Positions 32,590 to 45,480 are shown, numbered from the stretch's first letter. The stretch is 64,000 nucleotides of DNA from Vombatus ursinus (GCF_900497805.2 NW_020954719.1:4709699-4773698), one strand, 5' to 3'. The notes: a model not told the origin generated them from the sequence alone. A program made the numbers and translations.

Positions 32590-33125
32590 CCAGGTATTTT
32601 TTAATTTAAAATTTGTCTAAACCCAATGTTTTCTTCCTCCCACACACTTTTTCACCCTCTTCTTCTCAACCCACAAATTATGAACAGAGAAACTCCTATG
32701 CCAGTAAACAAGTATGGACAGACTAATATTCTGACCCATTGATGTCTTCTGTTTTTTTACAACACAATAGTTTTCCCTAGTATCGTCTCCATTTTTAAAA
32801 ACAAAAAGAAGAAAATAAGAGGAAAAAAACAGCAAAACAAATCAATATACTGAAAAAGTCTGAAAATATCACAATTTGTAAAATACTTGTCTATCTCCCA
32901 CCTTCACAAAGGAATGGGATGGGTGTGTTTTCAGATCTCTTCTTTTGAACCATTTTTGTTCTTTATAATTTTTCAACCCTCATTTTCAATGTCTGAGTAG
33001 GTTTTTTTTTCATTTACATTATTGCAGTCATTGTATACATTGTTTTCTTGAATGTACTTACTTCACTTCTTCAGTTCATTTAGATCTTTCCACGCTCCTC
33101 TGTATTTGTCACATTCATCATTTTT
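32590..33125 (-). repeat. Older L1 3' end
   Basis: TGAAAAAGTCTGAAAATATC, then CTTTATAATTTTTC, then TTCATTTAGATCTTTCCACG, the same order as 6330..6800. It stops at 33125 where another L1 end begins. Confidence 0.6.
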
Positions 33126-35373
33126 TTCTAACAGTATTTTATTTAATCCAATTATATATGACAATTTTAAACATTCTTTTAAAAAAATTTTTTGAGTTCC
33201 AAAGTGTTCTCCTTTCCGCAAGTCCTCTCTTCCAAAAAAGCAATTTGATATAGGTTATCTATCAAATGAAACATAGTTCTATATTAGTCACGTTGAAAGA
33301 GAAGAGACCAAAATGAGAAAAAAAATAAGAAAAAAGTAAAATGAAAATTGTATGTGCTTCGATGTGCATTCAGACTTTAACAGTTCTTTCTCTGGATATG
33401 GACAGCATCTTCCATCATGAGTCTTTTGGAATAGTCTTAGAATGGTATTGCTGAGAAAAGAGCTAAGTCATTCATAGTTGATCATCACACAATATTGTTA
33501 CTACTGTATACAATGTTCTCCTGGTTCTCTCATTTCACTTTGCATCAATTCATATAAATCTTTCCAGGTTTTTCTGAAACCCACCTGCTCATAATTTCTT
33601 ATTGCACAATAATATTCCATTATATCCATATACCACAACTTGTTCAGCCACATCTCAATCGATGGGCATCCCCTCAATTTAGAAGTTTTTACTACAATAA
33701 AAAGATTTGCCATAAATATTTTTGTGCATATTGGTCTGTTCACCATTTTTATGATTTCTTTGGGATATCCTAGTAGTGATATTGCTGGATCAAAAGGTAT
33801 GCACAGTGTGGTTGCCCTCTAGGCATAGTCCCAAATTGCTCTCCAGAAACGGTTGGATTAATTCACAATTCCACTAACAGTGTATTAATATCCAAATTTT
33901 TCCACTCCTCTCCAACTTCCACTTCCTCTCCAACATTTATCAATTTCCTTTTCTGTCATATTAGCCAATCTAATAGGTGTGAGGTGGTGCCTCAGAGTTG
34001 TTTTAATTTATATTTCTCTAATTAATGTGATTTAGAGCATTTTTTCCATATGTCTACAGATAGCTTTAATTTCTTTTTTTCTTTTTTTTCTTTTTGTTTA
34101 GCTTTAATTTCTTTATCTGAAAACTGTACATATTCTTTGACCATATATCATTTGGTAAATGGCTTGCATTGTTCTAAATTTGACTTCAGTTCTCTACATA
34201 TTTGAGAAAGGAAACCTTTATCAGAGATATATGCTATAAAAATTGGTTCCCAGCTTTCTGCTTTCCTTCTAATCTTGGTTGCATTGTTTTTGTTTGTGCA
34301 AAACAATTCAATATAATTCAATATAATAAATATTATAATTCAATATAATAAAAGTTCAATATAATGAAAATTATCTATTTTACATTTTTCAATGCTCTCT
34401 GTCTCTTGTTTCGTCATAAATTCTTCCCTTTTCCATAGATCTGACAGGAAAACTATTCCTTGCTCTCCTAATTTGTTTATGGTATCATCTTTTATGTCTA
34501 AATCATGTATGTATTTTGACCTTATCTTGGTCTACGGTATGAGATGTTGGTCTATATCTAGTTTCTGCTGTATTGTTTTCCAATTCTCCCAATAATTTTT
34601 GACAAATAGTGAGTTCTTGTCGCAAGCTGGGGTCTTTGGGTTTATAAAACACTAGGTTACTATGATCATTTACTACTCTGTCTATTTCACTGATCCATCA
34701 CTCTGTTTCTTAGCCAGTACCAGATAGTTTTGATGATTGCTGCTTCATAACATAGTTTGAAATCTGGTACTTCTAGGCCATCTTCTTTCGCATTTTTTTC
34801 ATATATTCTTGACCTTTTGTTCTTCCAGATGAATTTTGTTGTTATTTTTTTCTAGCTCTATAAAATAGCATTATCCGTAAGATAATTATTTGGTAGTTTG
34901 ATGGTATGGCACTGAATAAGTAAATTAGTTTAGGTAGAATTGTCATTTTTATTCTATTAGCTCAGCCTACCCATGAGTAATTGATATTTTTCCAATTGTT
35001 TTGATCTGACTTGGTGTGAAAAGTGTTTTGTAATTGAGTTCATATAGTTCCTGGCAGGTAGACTCCCAAGTATTTTCTGTTGTCTAGAGTTATTTTAAAT
35101 GGAATTTCTCTTTCTATCTCTTACTGCTGGCTTTTGTTGGTAATATATAGAAATACTGATGATTCGTATCATTTTATATCCTGCAATTCTCTAAATTTGT
35201 TATATTATTTCAACTAGTTTTTTAGTTGATTCTCTAGGATGCTCTAAGTATACTATCACGTCATCTGCAAAGAGTGACAGTTTTGTCTCCTTATTGCCTA
35301 TTCTAATTCCTTCAAATTATTTTTCTTCTCTTATTGCTACAGCTAACATCTCTAGTACAATACAGAACAATAG
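33126..35373 (-). repeat. 5'-truncated L1, 3' UTR and C-terminal half of ORF2
   Basis: The left end is the reversed 3' terminus (ATTTTATTTAATCCAATTAT). It passes through the 3' UTR (ATTCCATTATATCCATATAC; GGGCATCCCCTCAATTTAG) into antisense ORF2, including the reversed stretches CTGATCCATCACTCTGTTTC, GAATTTTGTTGTTATTTT and CGTCATCTGCAAAGAGTGAC. Similarity stops near 35373. The ORF2 frame is broken, so it is inactive. Confidence 0.85.
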
Positions 35374-35524
35374 CGGTGCTGAACGGTTTGACACCAAAAT
35401 GGATATGATGATCAGTAGAAATGACATCAAAGAATATTCATTGACATTTGCTGTGCCTCTATTCGCTAAGGACCAAAGGACCTTTTTATCTGACGTGAAG
35501 CTGAAACCTCTCCTATTTGTTACC

Positions 35525-35640
35525 TCCACCATCAGAATGTACCTTGAAAGCAGAGACTGTCTTGCTTTTCAATTTTTATCCCTAGCATTTAGTACAGTGC
35601 TTGGCACACAGTAAGCACTTAATAAATGCTTTATTCATTC
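35525..35640 (+). repeat. L2 3' terminus
   Basis: GAAAGCAGAGACTGTCTTGC, then TAGTACAGTGCTTGGCACAC, then CTTAATAAATGC with ATTC repeats. Confidence 0.75.
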
Positions 35641-35644
35641 ATTC

Positions 35645-36110
35645 CAAAACTAAAGTCATCATTAACAAAATTAAAGTTGTAAGGAGATAACAAAGGATTT
35701 TTAAATGTCTCCCCCTTGTATACTCAATTAGTTACAAAAGCAAACTAGCACATTCAAATTGGCAAAACTGGACAACTTCAAAGATACTGCCAAACTTGAA
35801 CAGGAGCCCTGGTATTTGGTTGCATTTCTGACATACTTATCAGCCTTGTATAAACCTGCTTAACAGGAGTCAACCAGCCTCTCAAGATTTCAAGTGATTG
35901 ATTATCTTAGTAGAATTGTATGACCAGAATGGTGGCAATTCTTGTAACAGCGCTCTTAACCATATGGACACTGAGAGATGACCTTCAAGGTCCTTGCACT
36001 AAAGAAGTTGGACTTGACAAAAGTCCATGGTACTCGAACTTAAGCTCCATCAGTGCCTGTGACCTGAGCTCCAGAAGAGTCAGAGCTTGGCCTCTTAATG
36101 AGGCAGTTAA
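35645..36110. other. No gene or recognised repeat
   Basis: The open frame at 35920..36114 has no recognisable domain and no splice context. Confidence 0.5.
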
Positions 36111-36365
36111 GTAGAGTAAAGGGGAGTGCACTGAACTTGGAGTCATGAAAACCCAAGTCCATATTCTGCCTCAGTCACTTTCTGGCTATGTAATGTAGGA
36201 CAAGTCATTAAACCTCTCTCATTCTCGGTTTCCTCATCTGTAGAATAGGGTGAAATTGTATCTACCCCACAGGATTGTTGTGAGTGAAGATCAAAGGAAA
36301 TAGTTAAGCGAAAGCACTTTGCAAAATGTGAAGTGCTGATGTCCTTGTTCTTATTGAGAAGCCTC
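36110..36365 (+). repeat. Near full-length MIR/MAR-type CORE-SINE
   Basis: GAACTTGGAGTCATGAAAAC head, CCTCATCTGTAGAATAGGG middle, GGATTGTTGTGAGTGAAGAT and GCACTTTGCAAAATGTGAAG tail. Confidence 0.75.
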
Positions 36366-36497
36366 ACACTGGCGCAACATCTAAGTTCAACAGGTGGCTG
36401 GATTTCCTCTTCATAGCTTTACTTTCAACTGCCAGGCATAGTTTCTCTTAAATTTGATCTGGGAAAGTCCACTCTTTGTGTAAGATAAACAAAGCAT

Positions 36498-36581
36498 AGT
36501 CCCATTTTAGCACTTGGTTTAATATATCAATTTATCATTTATTAATTATATTATTAGTACATTAAGTGCTAAAATGGGACT
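36498..36581. mobile_element. TA-flanked palindromic MITE-like element, 84 bp
   Basis: ATAGTCCCATTTTAGCACTT (36496..36515) is the exact reverse complement of 36564..36583. TA lies at both outer edges (36496..36497 and 36582..36583), which fits a Tc1/mariner-type target. The loop is AT-rich. Confidence 0.6.
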
Positions 36582-36599
36582 ATACTTGGTTATTACCTC

Positions 36600-37080
36600 T
36601 GTTAATTATCTCTTCCTTTCTTTGATTACAAGGAGAAGCAGGGGAAGGGAATCAAACTCTCCCTAAGACATGAAGTACTTTGCATCTATAATTTGCTATC
36701 ATTAAACTTTTGGGACTATCCAAAAAATTTGAGTCTTCTATTACAAGAACAAAAATATTTAAACATTTAGAAGTCTATATCAACTAAAATGATCCTAAAA
36801 TGATTCAAAAGTCACCCAAGATAATACTACAAAAAAGGCTGGCATCATATACAGCTGTTTAAACTAGCTATACATTAATTAAAATGTTAGTTAACAATCC
36901 ACACTCTATAAAGATGAGGGAGTAACAAACAGTAGCATAAGCTAAATTATGTAATAGGACTGGGACAAACAAATATAAGAATTTAAATTTTGTTTATATT
37001 TAGGATGAGGATCAATACAAATTAATTAGCTGTACAGTTCTGGAAAAATCACTTAACCTAGTTGGACCTCTCAGTATTCT
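36600..37080. other. No gene or recognised repeat
   Basis: AT-rich; nothing recognised on either strand. Confidence 0.5.
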
Positions 37081-37102
37081 ACCCTTTAAAATGAGGGGAT
37101 AG

Positions 37103-37263
37103 AGGGGCAGCTAGGTGGCTCAGTGGATAGAGCATCAGCCCTAAAGTCAGGAGGACCTGAGTTCAAATCTGGCCTCATACCAAACACTTGACACTTACTA
37201 GCTGTGTGACCCTGGGTAAGTCACTTAACCCCAACTGCCTAAAAAAATAATAATAATAATAAA
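37103..37263 (+). repeat. tRNA-derived SINE with 15-bp perfect TSD
   Basis: AAAATGAGGGGATAG at 37088..37102 and again at 37264..37278. Clean GGGGCAGCTAGGTGGCTCAG head and an (ATA)n/A-rich tail. Confidence 0.95.
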
Positions 37264-37278
37264 AAAATGAGGGGATAG

Positions 37279-37830
37279 GACTAAATAATTTCTGGAAAGC
37301 AATTTGGAACAGTACCCCAAAAGTCAATAAACCATGCTTTGACCAAGATATGCCACTAGTAGGCCTAGATCTCAAAAAGATCAAAGAGAGAGGAAGAAGA
37401 CTCATATGTACAAAAATATTGATAGCAATACGTGTTATAGAAAAGAAGTAGAAACAGTGGGGATGGCTAAACAAATTGTGAGACAATAAATAGGAAGGAT
37501 TCAGAGAAACATAGGAAGTCTTATATGAACAGATGGAGAGTGAGATGAGCGGAATCTGAAAAAACATGATGACCACAATAATGTAAAGAAGAACAACTTT
37601 GAAAGATTTTAGGACTTTGAATAATTCAGTGACCAATCACGAATTTAGAAGCCTAGTGACGAAGGATGTCTCCTGTGTCTTGGAAGAAAGGGGTGGGGAA
37701 TCTGCGGCCTTGAGGTCATATTTTAGGACATGACCAATGTGTTCATCTGTTTTGCTTGACTATTTATTTGTGGTGTGGTAAGTTACTGAGTAATGTGACA
37801 TACCAAAAACAAACGAACAACAACAAAAAA
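37279..37830 (+). repeat. L1 3' UTR, carrying an hAT MITE fragment
   Basis: TTTCTGGAAAGCAATTTGG, then GATGGCTAAACAAATTGTG, then GACCAATCACGAATTTAGAA and ACATGACCAATGTGTTCATC. Bases 37689..37720 (GGGGTGGGGAATCTGCGGCC) are the left arm of the hAT MITE seen at 4046 and 23764. Confidence 0.7.
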
Positions 37831-38060
37831 AAAAACTCCAAAAATATCAATGAAATATTTTAAAATATGCAGAAGAAAGTTCAGAAAGAGACAGCAATTA
37901 TATTACTATCATGTTAAATGTAACACTTACTTTAAAATCTCTTAACAGAGATTCATGAGTTCATAAACAATCCTATGTTTTTCTTCTTTGTATTTGAAAT
38001 GTTTGCCTTTTAATTTCATAATGAAAAAAATTTTAATTTTTAAAAAAGAAAAAAAAAACT
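37831..38060 (+). repeat. L1-associated repeat, second copy
   Basis: Aligns in order with 28150..28440 (AATATCAATGAAATATTTTA; GCAGAAGAAAGTTCAG; TTTGAAATGTTTGCC). Confidence 0.45.
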
Positions 38061-39380
38061 ACATAGCCCATAGCTCAACCTCATATCTTAAAGGAAGAAA
38101 TTATTTTTCTAGGAACTACATTCTACTAATCTCAATGAACAGAATATATTCTCATTTTTACAAAAACAAAATAAGAACCTCATTAGATAAAACTCACTAA
38201 GGGACCTTAACTGGGAAGAGAAATGCTTTCAATCATTTCCTAAGGGATTTCTTGGCCTAGATCAAGGAATTACAAAAGGCAATTTCTGTTCATTTCCATC
38301 CTTCTGTCCCAAGGGAAAAAAAAAAGCTTTTACTCATTAGAACTTAGTGTTTTATTCTTTTAAAAAGCCTTAGAGCTCATTTTTCAGGAAATATTATAGG
38401 ACAATACACTATTTTTGTAATGTGATGTTATAAAAAACACATTCATCCTGGCAGCTAGTAGACTTCTAGGAAGCTAGCTGAACAAAAATGTTACAAAAGA
38501 ATGTAGTCCTTCAGCATTCCATTGACAACAGCAACAGAAGTGTCAAGAAGATAACTGAAACCTTCGAAAGAAAAACTACTTTCAGAAAACAAACCAAAAA
38601 AAATCACTGAAAGCAAGAAAAAGCCTAAGTTTTACATTTGTTCATTAAACAAAAATCATTTTATTATTTTGGTCCAGAGGCATAGGCAACTATTGATGTT
38701 ATAAGATTTGACCATCTAATGAGTACAAAAATTTTATGAAAATAGCTTTGAATGCCAGGTCAGTTGTCTGAATGCAAGGACTTCCATGAATTCTTCCAAA
38801 TTTCCATCATGCACTTTTCCATTTACAAATTCAAAGAAAATACATATATATATAAAAGAAGTAGGAACAATAAAACTGGCCTAGCATTTAAAATTAATAA
38901 CATGGAATTTTAAACTCACTGGATCTTAAAATACCAATTTAAACTGGAATCGGGCAAATGGGCCCTTCCCAAATGAGGATCTATTTAGAGTTATTCAATA
39001 ACTTTTTATTCTAACTTGAGAGAAGTAGAATAAAGAAATCCTTGCCCAAATGGTAATCAGGACTCTGGCCTTTCAAAAATTTATCAAAGCAGAGCTCTTA
39101 AAACACATTTATTATTAGTTTTTTATTTTATCACACGCAAAAAAAAAGAGCTATTTGGCAGTAATACTAAGAGTTTTTTACGGTGACACTATTCTAAAAG
39201 GTTCAAAGTGTTCTGCTTTTCAGAATACGGGCAAGACCATATGCATAGATGCTCACCCACTAGAAAAAGGCAAGTAAATAGACTTTGATCAAATCAGATT
39301 TTAGACTTTATCTTTAAGGGATAATCAGATGGTAAGAATAGAAATAAGATCAACTCCATCAACATCAAGGACTAGTGATT
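38061..39380. other. No gene or recognised repeat
   Basis: AT-rich single-copy-looking DNA. No coding signal or family recognised. Confidence 0.5.
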
Positions 39381-39760
39381 CCACAGATGAAGATCTTAAC
39401 TGTTCTTTATAGTCTTAGAGAGTTTCCAGAGGTTCAAAGGCTTGCCTAGTCACATAGCTAATGTCAGTCAGAGACCAGCCTTGAACCCGGGGTTTTTTTG
39501 TTTTTTTAATTCAAGACTTCATCCAGTTAATAAATTATACTCAGTTATGTCATACTTAAAGTACTTCATTATCCAAAAGCAATTCTAAAAGCAAATCTAT
39601 TAAAGCAATTATCTCATTTTATGTTCATAATTACTGAATGAGGTAAGGCATTTTTTTTTTAACAGCTGAAGAACTTTGAAGAAAGCTTACATAATTTAAC
39701 TTGGGCTGCATAGCTACTATGTGACACTTGAACCCTTCTGACTCTCACTGTTTTTTTCTA
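39381..39760 (-). repeat. Two MIR fragments
   Basis: 39381..39500 (GCTTGCCTAGTCACATAGC; CAGCCTTGAACCCGG) and 39605..39760 (GCTGCATAGCTACTATGTG) read as reversed MIR cores. Confidence 0.45.
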
Positions 39761-40194
39761 CAACAACCGAATGGTTAGCCCTCAGCCAATGAATGAAAAT
39801 GATTTCTATCATGGACTTCATGATTTATGTATTCGAAGAATTAAGTTGATTTTAAAACCAACTCTCCTTTCTGTACTTTAAGACAGAAGAATAATAGTGG
39901 GGGAAATGGCACAAAAAGGATAATTCCCCAGAAATATTCATAAATGAATAATTTCTCAGAGAGTAGCTTGTTATTGTATAATACTCACTGGCAGCTTTAT
40001 TACAGATGATATAATTTTTAAGTGATAAGAAATATAGCTTAGGGAACCAAATATATATACACATATTTATTCTTTAATATTCTATCAATTAATAAACTTT
40101 TATTAAAAGCCCATGTGTACTCACTGTGCTAGTCACAGAGGTTGTGTACAAATGCAAGTGTTAATTCCCTTAAGAGTTTGCATTTTAATTGAAC

Positions 40195-40262
40195 AAGATA
40201 TCAATGAACTCCCTAAGAAAAAAATCCCCAGGACCAGATGGATTCACACGAGTGTAACCTCC
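40195..40262 (+). repeat. L1 ORF2 fragment (reverse transcriptase start)
   Basis: AAAAAATCCCCAGGACCAGA then TGGATTCACA corresponds to the KSPGPDGFT motif of L1 ORF2. Confidence 0.6.
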
Positions 40263-41160
40263 ATGACACCACAGATCATGTCTAATTTATTTTTTTAATC
40301 TCTAATGTATAAGAAATGTATACTCCATCCATGAATAGTTTGATATTTTCTATGTAATCCCCAAGGGACCATGTCATGCTATGGCCCACATGACGGGCAA
40401 AAATAATATTGTGTCATATAAATATGAGGTTCCAGACCTTTATTAACACAACTAATGTGCCTTTCAGTGGCAAGGGGTGGCCCTAACCAACCCAAATTTT
40501 TTTGCTTAATTTCTTTTATATTTAAGGTTAAATTTTTTTCAAACTGCCAGTTGCAGTTAGGTATACCACCTATGGAACTGTGCATGAAGACAAATAGCCT
40601 CTAGAAATACTGAACTGGGAAATTTGCCCTCATTGGCACTATTATTTAACCAATGGGTCCAAAATGCTTAATATTTATTCATTCTCCAATAAGAAGGAAT
40701 GCTTAAATTATTTTCTTATTTATGGCTGCTTGTACAAGCAGCCTACTCCCCTACCTACACCAGTAAAAACCTAAAAATATTGGCAAATCAAATAATTACC
40801 AAGGAATCCAATGAGAAATCACAGTAAATGGCCTTCTGTTTTACTTTTAGCTTAGACAAGTAAGAAAATAGAATATCCACTGTTTGCTATACTTGCTCAA
40901 TTCTAAGCCAGATCATTAACTATTAATTAAAACAAAGGATAATCTGAGTCCATCTAGAAATGGTCTAAGAGTCAATTTGAGGTTAAATAGATTAGACCAG
41001 TATATTTCTTAAAGAAAACAAATTTTCTGTTGGTTCTGCAGTTTGTCCTTTGTTCAGGATTCAGGGATAACTGAATTCACTAATGTCCAGGCTTTCTAGA
41101 CCTTTAATCTACAGATCTGCCTAATTTGAATATTCAAGTTACAGTGAAGTGGATTACATA
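40263..41160. other. No gene recognised; possible old DNA-transposon debris near 40330..40600
   Basis: The minus-strand open frame at 40379..40585 is isolated, with no known domain and no splice context. Confidence 0.4.
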
Positions 41161-41222
41161 GGAGGGAATGGGACAGAAAGGAATGGGAAGGGATGGAAAG
41201 GGATGGGAATGTATGGGAAGCA
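41160..41222 (+). repeat. (GGAAT/GGGAT)n short tandem repeat
   Basis: About ten degenerate GGAATG, GGGATG and GGAAAG units. Confidence 0.8.
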
Positions 41223-41400
41223 ATCTTAGACCTAGAAGAGAATTTAGAGATCATCGAGTCTAACTCTTTCATTAAAAGATAAAGAAATTAAACTTCAGAG
41301 GGGTTGGGTGATTTGCCCATGGTCATGTAACCAGCAAGCTAGCGTGGAAGAGCTAGACCCAGAACCCCTTTTTTACTGCCAGTCCAATGTTTACCTAAAC
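41223..41400 (-). repeat. MIR-type SINE
   Basis: GATCATCGAGTCTAACTC, then GAGGGGTTGGGTGATTTGCC and CAGCAAGCTAGCGTGG. Confidence 0.6.
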
Positions 41401-41752
41401 CCACATCAACTGCCTTTTAAACATGATAAGATGCACTTCTAACTCTGGTAATTGTGCTCAAGGCAAAGAAGGGAAAGGTTTGAGAGGATTACCATCATAA
41501 TTACATTGGGGGGAGGGGAAGCCAATCAGGCCACTTGGCTTAAAGTAATGTTGGAAGAATTATTTAAATATTTGGAGGACGGGGGAAGAAAATGGTGTAA
41601 ATTATGTGGTATCTTAACTTTTTCTGAGATTTAAGTATCAGTCTAACTCATTTTTTTTTAAAGTATATACCTGTGATTTTATTGATGTGAGGATTCCCTC
41701 TACTGATGCTGATCAGCAAGTGGCATGTAATTTATAATGTAAAAGAATTGCC

Positions 41753-41914
41753 GGGGCCGGGGGGGGGGGGGGGAGGTAGGTGGTATAGTGGATAGAGCTT
41801 TGGTCTTGGAATCAGGAGGACCTGAGTTCAAATCCGGCCTCAGACACTTGACACTTACTAGCTGTGTGACCCTGGGCAAGTCACTTAACCCCAATTGCTT
41901 AGCAAAAAAAAAAA
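41753..41914 (+). repeat. tRNA-derived SINE with expanded G head and TSD
   Basis: The normal GGGGCAGCTAGG head is replaced by a long G tract (41759..41774) before AGGTAGGTGGTATAG. It ends GCTTAGC plus 13 A's. The duplication AATTGCC lies at 41746..41752 and 41915..41921. Confidence 0.9.
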
Positions 41915-41959
41915 AATTGCCAGGGGAAATTAAAGACTAAGTGACTGGCCGAAGGTCAT

Positions 41960-42080
41960 CCCTGAAGTCAGAAGGACCTGAGTTCAAATCCAGCCTTAGA
42001 CCAAACATCTGGCACTTATTAGCTGTGTGACCCTGGGCAAGTCACTTAACCCCAATTGCCTAAAAAGGGGGAAACAAAAG
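41960..42080 (+). repeat. 5'-truncated tRNA-derived SINE inserted in a MIR
   Basis: It starts within the SINE (CCTGAAGTCAGAAGGACC) and ends AATTGCCTAAAAAGGGGG. GCCGAAGGTCAT (41948) and GCCCAAGGTCAT (42081) flank it. MIR-like sequence continues on both sides (about 41923..42175). Confidence 0.88.
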
Positions 42081-42379
42081 GCCCAAGGTCATATAACCAG
42101 CATGTTTTAGATGCAGAACTTAAATCCCATCTTCTTGACTAAGGCCAGCTCTCAGCCAATATACCATGCTGTGGCACATGAATTCTAAATATCATTTTGG
42201 AAATAAGTTTGTCATAACCTAATGTTAATATCCAGGATGCTTTTTAAATATAAGATCAACAAACACAATTTTTGAATTTCATACATACTCAGTGACTCAG
42301 CAGAAGCCACCTGTAGCATATTGTTTGTCTGTTCAAAGAATTTGTCATAATCTACTTTATATTACAGGTATTTGTATAC

Positions 42380-42510
42380 ATATCCATTCCTTCTCCTGAG
42401 CTGTAAATTCCCTAAGGGAAAGAGTTATGACCTTTTTTTTTTTATTATTGTAGTACTAAAGTACTTATTTTACACAGTAGGCATTCAATAAAGATTTGTT
42501 ATGTGGATAA
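42380..42510 (+). repeat. L2 3' terminus
   Basis: GAGCTGTAAATTCCCTAAGG then ACACAGTAGGCATTCAATAA. Confidence 0.6.
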
Positions 42511-45455
42511 AAGAACAAATATTTTAAAGTACTAAAATGGCCTATAATATACATAAGGTTAAATTCTTTGAGTATAGGGAATATATTTAATGTGCATAGA
42601 GTATTCTGTACCTTTGGGATAATTAATAACTCTTTATTACTTTCCAGCTAAGTTCCAAATGTATAGGCTTTTAATGACTGTTAAATGACCATAACACAGA
42701 ATAAGGTTTTAGAAGCAAGAAGAAAAGCTTGGAGGGGGAAGAGCAGAGAATTATTTTATAAATGAAATTCCCAGAGACTTATGCTGTACATAGAAAGATA
42801 ATGTTATCATCAATTACAGGAGAGTCTAAATTAAAATGCATTCATCTGAGGGGAAATTACTCAAGGCCAGAATCAATTTATATCTGGAGTAGAGAATGTA
42901 GTTATTACTTACTATACCTTAAGGAAGTAAATGGCTTTCATAACAATGCCAGAGCTTTACAGGATTCCAGGAATGAACATTGATTTGAGGATGGAGACTA
43001 CTTACATTCCAAAAAAAAGGACTTTAACACTGATCTTTGCCAGGGTTCTGTAGATCTTGCAGATGATTAATAAGTTAATCCATAAACTCTTTAAAGTGAC
43101 CTGACGAGGGAACACAAAAGAGAACAATGTTGTAGAATAAAATATAGTGAAGTTCATTTACAAGCAAAGACAAATGAAAACTTGGGCTTCATGTAGTATA
43201 CGTTAAGAAAGAATTTTAAAACATAGGACTAGAAGACAGGTAGTGCAAATTCCTTTCTTTCTTTCCTTTCTTCCTCCTCTAAACATTTCCACTATAGTCT
43301 TGTAGTATTTATTTTTTTTAAAAAAGCCTAAATTTTGAAGTGGAAGAACTAGATTTAAATCCTTTGCCATTTATAATCTCCATAATGATAGAAATGCAAA
43401 TCATTTGCCTTATGCTTTTACTATTAATCTCACAACTGCTTTGAGAAAAGCACTTAGTAAACTATATAAATGTAAGTTATTATTAAAGATATAGCACAAG
43501 AATTCTGGCTATATAGGTGAAAGACAGAAACAATAGGGAATAGTTTATGGTGGTCAACAATGACAATCATCCTGAGTTATCTCATATATCTCAATCCAAA
43601 GTGCAACGGGGCTCTTTCTTAAAATGAGAAAACAAAAACAATTAGATATATCACACTTTGATATTTTCAATTTATTTTTAAAAATTGATGTTTTCAATTG
43701 TTTTTTTTTTCAAGTAATAACATCTAGAATTCCAAGCATTTGGTATCCTCTCCACTTTTCAGATACCTTGAGATTCAGTCCCTCAGTGCTTTCAAAATTA
43801 TGCTGCCTCCAACACGGATCTTCTCTGTGAATCATTGATTAGGAATCCTTGTTTTCTTTAGTCCCATTTATCATTCATTCCTCATGCTATCCATAATGAA
43901 GAATTTATTATAGAAACTTTTATAGATTTTTTTCCTATGTTCTGTCAGCTTGTTTCTTTCTTCTAACTTTATCCTTATTTTGAATGTATTCTAGCTTAAT
44001 TAGGTCTTGCCAAGTTACCCTACATAAATTAATTTTTTTATGAAGTAATACGCTCATAACCATCTTCCAACTCTCTCCATAAGTGCTTATCAGAGCTATT
44101 GCTAAGAATTTTTATACCTTGGGTAGGTAGCTGATGGAGGTAAAAGGGAAGGGGCTGGAGTTTTGCTGTCAGAAGGGAGGAACAAAACTATAAGCTGCTC
44201 AACAGGGAGGAAGCATGATCCAAGACTGGGATGCTATGTAGCTCCTGTGCCCTAGGGACAGGGATAGATAGGAAAGGAAGCACACATTCCAGTATCAAGC
44301 TGAAGGGGCTGTGGCATCCAAGTAAACAGGAAAGTTAGTATGACCTGGGGCAAAAGCCAAATGGCCCCATCCTACTCATGGTCCTAGATTTTACAAAGGA
44401 GTTTGTATTTCAAATGGGAATCATCCTGGACTGCCATAACTCTTTCCTTAGTAGCATTTAAAAGAAGAAAAATATGCCCAATTTCTATATTACTTAAAAG
44501 GGCAGGTTATTAAGTGCTCACTGAGCACAAGATGAGAAAAATAAGTTTTCGCCTGAACTTGCTCCTGAGCAATCCAATATATTTTATTTAGGTTAACAGG
44601 AGAAATTAAATTTCCTCAGTCCTGCCATCAACTCAGTGCTCCAATTATTTGGCCCATCTAACAGCAAATACATGAAACATTTATAAACACAGATCTTTTG
44701 TCCCCCTCTATCAGAGGCCTTATTTAAGTCAATCAAAGATATTCTTTGTTATGTAGTTTTAAAAAAAAGCAAGTGACTTGAGTTGCTTCCTCCGAAATGG
44801 CCCCATGCTATAAATACTAGCACCCAAACAGAAAACCGCTGACAAGCCTGCATAATGACATGTTTCCTTTAAAAAGAAGAAAACATTTTTGTTGAAAAGG
44901 AAACCATTAAAAAGACCAAACAAAAAAAAAATTCTTAACAGAAAATCTCAGTCTCATTACAAATACGATCATAAACAGAAAGCTTTCATTTGTCAAAATT
45001 TTTCCTGGACAGTAAAATCTTTGTATTATTTTTATTCATTTAATAAGACACAATTCTTTACCACTCTATCCATGATCTCAAATTTCCAATTTCAAAGAAA
45101 ACCTTCAAGGAAAGAATAGAATAGCTGCTTCCATACCCCACCTTGAGAAGCACATGTTGTTATAACGATTTTGTTCCCCTAGATTCACTTTAGCCTCAGG
45201 CGTGCCTCATTTCTGTGAGTTGTACTGATACTATTTCATGCTCTCCCCCCCAAAAAAAACCAACCTAGACGTTTTATAGCTTTGAAGTACTATTTAAGCA
45301 TAATTCTGCATGTTAAAGCAGGACACATAAAATATATGCAAATAAGTTCTGAAAAATATTCAAAAAGTTGGACAAAAAAAATCATTTCTAAGGTCCTTTT
45401 CAACTCTAAGATTCTATGTTTCGATGAATCAAAGTAAACTTCAGAGCCTCAGAAA
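42511..45455. other. About 2.9 kb without gene or recognised repeat
   Basis: The longest repeat-poor stretch with 58310..60000. Several A-rich tracts and short frames, none with domain or splice support. Candidate region for conserved non-coding sequence. Confidence 0.45.
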
Positions 45456-45480
45456 CACACACACACACACACACACACAC
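45456..45480. repeat. (AC)n microsatellite
   Basis: About twelve AC units. Confidence 0.95.

Noticed and set aside
37175-37636. 153-residue minus-strand open frame
   Set aside because: It is antisense L1 3' UTR running into antisense SINE.
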